Source: Clostridia bacterium
Lineage (GTDB): Bacteria > Bacillota > Clostridia > Oscillospirales > CAG-382
Reading direction: 5' to 3'
NCBI GenBank assembly: GCA_017646185.1
Contig: JAGCNA010000184.1
Span: forward strand, 1 to 15,296
DNA length: 15,296 nucleotides
In this document: in pieces, positions 14,169 to 15,296 of the stretch
Position numbering within the stretch: the stretch's first letter is position 1
Layout: each line of letters starts with the position of its first letter
Made by a program: the position numbers and the translations under genes
Notes under the pieces: model-generated
Database searches by the model: none
Seen by the model: only the letters and a program-made list of their open reading frames with translations
What the model was told of the DNA's origin: nothing

Positions 14169-15188
14169 TTATTTTATTACCTTAACCCATCCTTCGGGAG
14201 GTGTTACGGTGCCCATTTGAATTCCTGTCAACGTATCGTAAAGCTTTTTAACAGTATTACCCATTCCGCTTTCGCCGATATCAAAGCAGATTTCACGTCC
14301 GTGATCCACAATCTTTCCGACAGGAGAAATAACCGCCGCGGTTCCGCAAAGTCCGCATTCGGAAAAATCGTCCAATTCCGAAAGGGATACTTCCCTTTCT
14401 TCAACCTCCATACCCAGATAATCCTTTGCAACCTGCAAGAGAGAACGTCTGGTAATGGAAGGTAGTATGGTATCGGATTTGGGGGTTACAAGCTTTCCAT
14501 CCTTGGTAACGAAGATTATATTCGCACCGCCGGTTTCCTCTATATGAGTACGGGTGGCTGAATCAAGATACACGTTTTCATCATACCCCTGCTCGTGAGC
14601 ATCAACTATAGCGTAAAGGCTCATAGCGTAGTTAAGGCCTGCTTTAATATGTCCCGTTCCTCTGGGAGCTGCACGGTCGAAATCGGAAATACGGAGAGTA
14701 AGAGGTCTTACACCGCCTTTGAAATAAGGTCCCACGGGAGTTGCAAAAATGCGGAACTGGAATTCGTTTGCGGGCTTTACGCCTATTATGGAATCATACC
14801 CGAACATATAGGGGCGCAGGTAAAGAGATGCGCCGGAGCCATAGGGAGGAACCCATTCGGAGTTGGCTTCAACCGTCTTTACAACCGCTTCCACAAATCT
14901 TTCCTCGGGGAACACGGGCATCTTCATTCTGCGGCAGGAATCTGCCATTCTTGCAGCATTAAGATCGGGACGGAAGCAAACGATCTTTCCATCTGCGGTG
15001 GTATACGCTTTAAGACCTTCAAAGCAGGTCTGTGCGTACTGAAGCACGCAGGCGCATTCGCTCATGGTAATGTTGGCGTCTTCTGTAAGACATCCCTCAT
15101 CCCATTCACCGTTTTTATAATTTGATACGTAACGAAGATCCGTTTTGATATATCCGAATCCTATGTTGGACCAATCAATGTTTTTCAT
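14169..15188 (-). CDS. ilvE: Branched-chain amino acid aminotransferase
   Basis: IlvE transfers the amino group from glutamate to the three branched 2-oxo acids, the final step for Ile, Val and Leu. The 339-residue fold-type IV PLP enzyme is of the longer, eukaryote-like class. It shows YAQTCFEGLKAY (51-62), FRPDLNAARM (72-81), the PLP Lys182 in GTGHIKAGLNYAMS, and THIEETGGANI with the conserved Glu. ATG 15188 follows TGAGGAG, which overlaps the stop of the preceding gene, so ilvE is transcribed with that gene and not from the ilvA promoter. No terminator of its own is seen downstream, so read-through would meet the leader terminator. Its control may therefore be partly separate from the rest of the pathway. 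Confidence 0.96.
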   Translation of the reverse strand: MKNIDWSNIGFGYIKTDLRYVSNYKNGEWDEGCLTEDANITMSECACVLQYAQTCFEGLKAYTTADGKIVCFRPDLNAARMADSCRRMKMPVFPEERFVEAVVKTVEANSEWVPPYGSGASLYLRPYMFGYDSIIGVKPANEFQFRIFATPVGPYFKGGVRPLTLRISDFDRAAPRGTGHIKAGLNYAMSLYAIVDAHEQGYDENVYLDSATRTHIEETGGANIIFVTKDGKLVTPKSDTILPSITRRSLLQVAKDYLGMEVEEREVSLSELDDFSECGLCGTAAVISPVGKIVDHGREICFDIGESGMGNTVKKLYDTLTGIQMGTVTPPEGWVKVIK

Positions 15189-15202
15189 ATATTTTAAACT
15201 CC

Positions 15203-15296
15203 TCAGTTGATTTTACCTACTTCTTTGTTTTTTTCATTTGCCGCTATAATGCAATCCACAACAGCGCCTCTGAAGCCCTTCTGCTCCAGCGCTCTT
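15203..15296 (-). CDS. C-terminal end of an unrecognised gene upstream of ilvE
   Basis: The last 30 codons of a gene enter from the right edge and stop at TGA 15205-15203. The peptide includes ALEQKGFRGAVVDCIIAAN, which is amphipathic and helix-like, and ends in a Lys-rich tail (VGKIN). I do not recognise the family. The other two frames close early or lack coding character. The ilvE ribosome binding site starts on its stop codon, and only 14 bases separate the two genes, so they are very likely co-transcribed. Confidence 0.65.
   Translation of the reverse strand, partial: RALEQKGFRGAVVDCIIAANEKNKEVGKIN

Overview
The window is a complete branched-chain amino acid (BCAA) biosynthesis operon from what looks like an anaerobic Firmicute, most likely of class Clostridia. 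This placement is inferred. It rests on AGGAGG-type ribosome binding sites, consensus sigma-A promoters (TTGACA-17-TATAAT), U-tract intrinsic terminators, tight gene packing, and a C-terminal AAA ATPase gene of the DUF815 kind. Every gene I can support is on the minus strand. No tRNA, rRNA, mobile element, CRISPR array or phage sequence was seen, and no gap without a gene exceeds about 230 bases.

In the direction of transcription (high to low coordinates), the window opens with the last 30 codons of an unrecognised gene, then ilvE (BCAA aminotransferase). After a 227-base gap come ilvA, ridA, leuA, leuC, leuD, leuB, ilvB, ilvN, ilvC, ilvD and a DUF815-type ATPase gene. An intrinsic terminator at 1623-1658 ends this unit. 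Almost every junction is an overlap or a gap of at most 30 bases, and many ribosome binding sites lie inside the last codons of the preceding gene. The one larger internal gap, between ilvC and ilvD (70 bases), holds a 9-bp hairpin. Thirteen bases beyond the terminator a second promoter drives two tandem paralogous membrane proteins and a third, truncated membrane protein that runs off the left edge.

Together the genes encode all common steps from threonine and pyruvate to isoleucine, valine and leucine. IlvA makes 2-oxobutanoate, RidA clears its reactive enamine/imine intermediates, IlvBN, IlvC and IlvD make the 2-oxo acids, LeuACDB extends 2-oxoisovalerate towards leucine, and IlvE transaminates the products.

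The most interesting region is the ilvA leader (about 13942-14090). It has a perfect consensus promoter followed by a strong intrinsic terminator placed before ilvA, which is the layout of a transcription attenuator. No T-box is visible. A 35-codon open frame begins about 10 bases after the predicted transcription start, carries Val and Leu codons just before the terminator, and runs straight through the terminator stem. A ribosome on that frame could physically block terminator folding. The leader also contains complementary segments that could form competing structures. The leader peptide and the mechanism are hypotheses. The promoter and the terminator are plain in the sequence.
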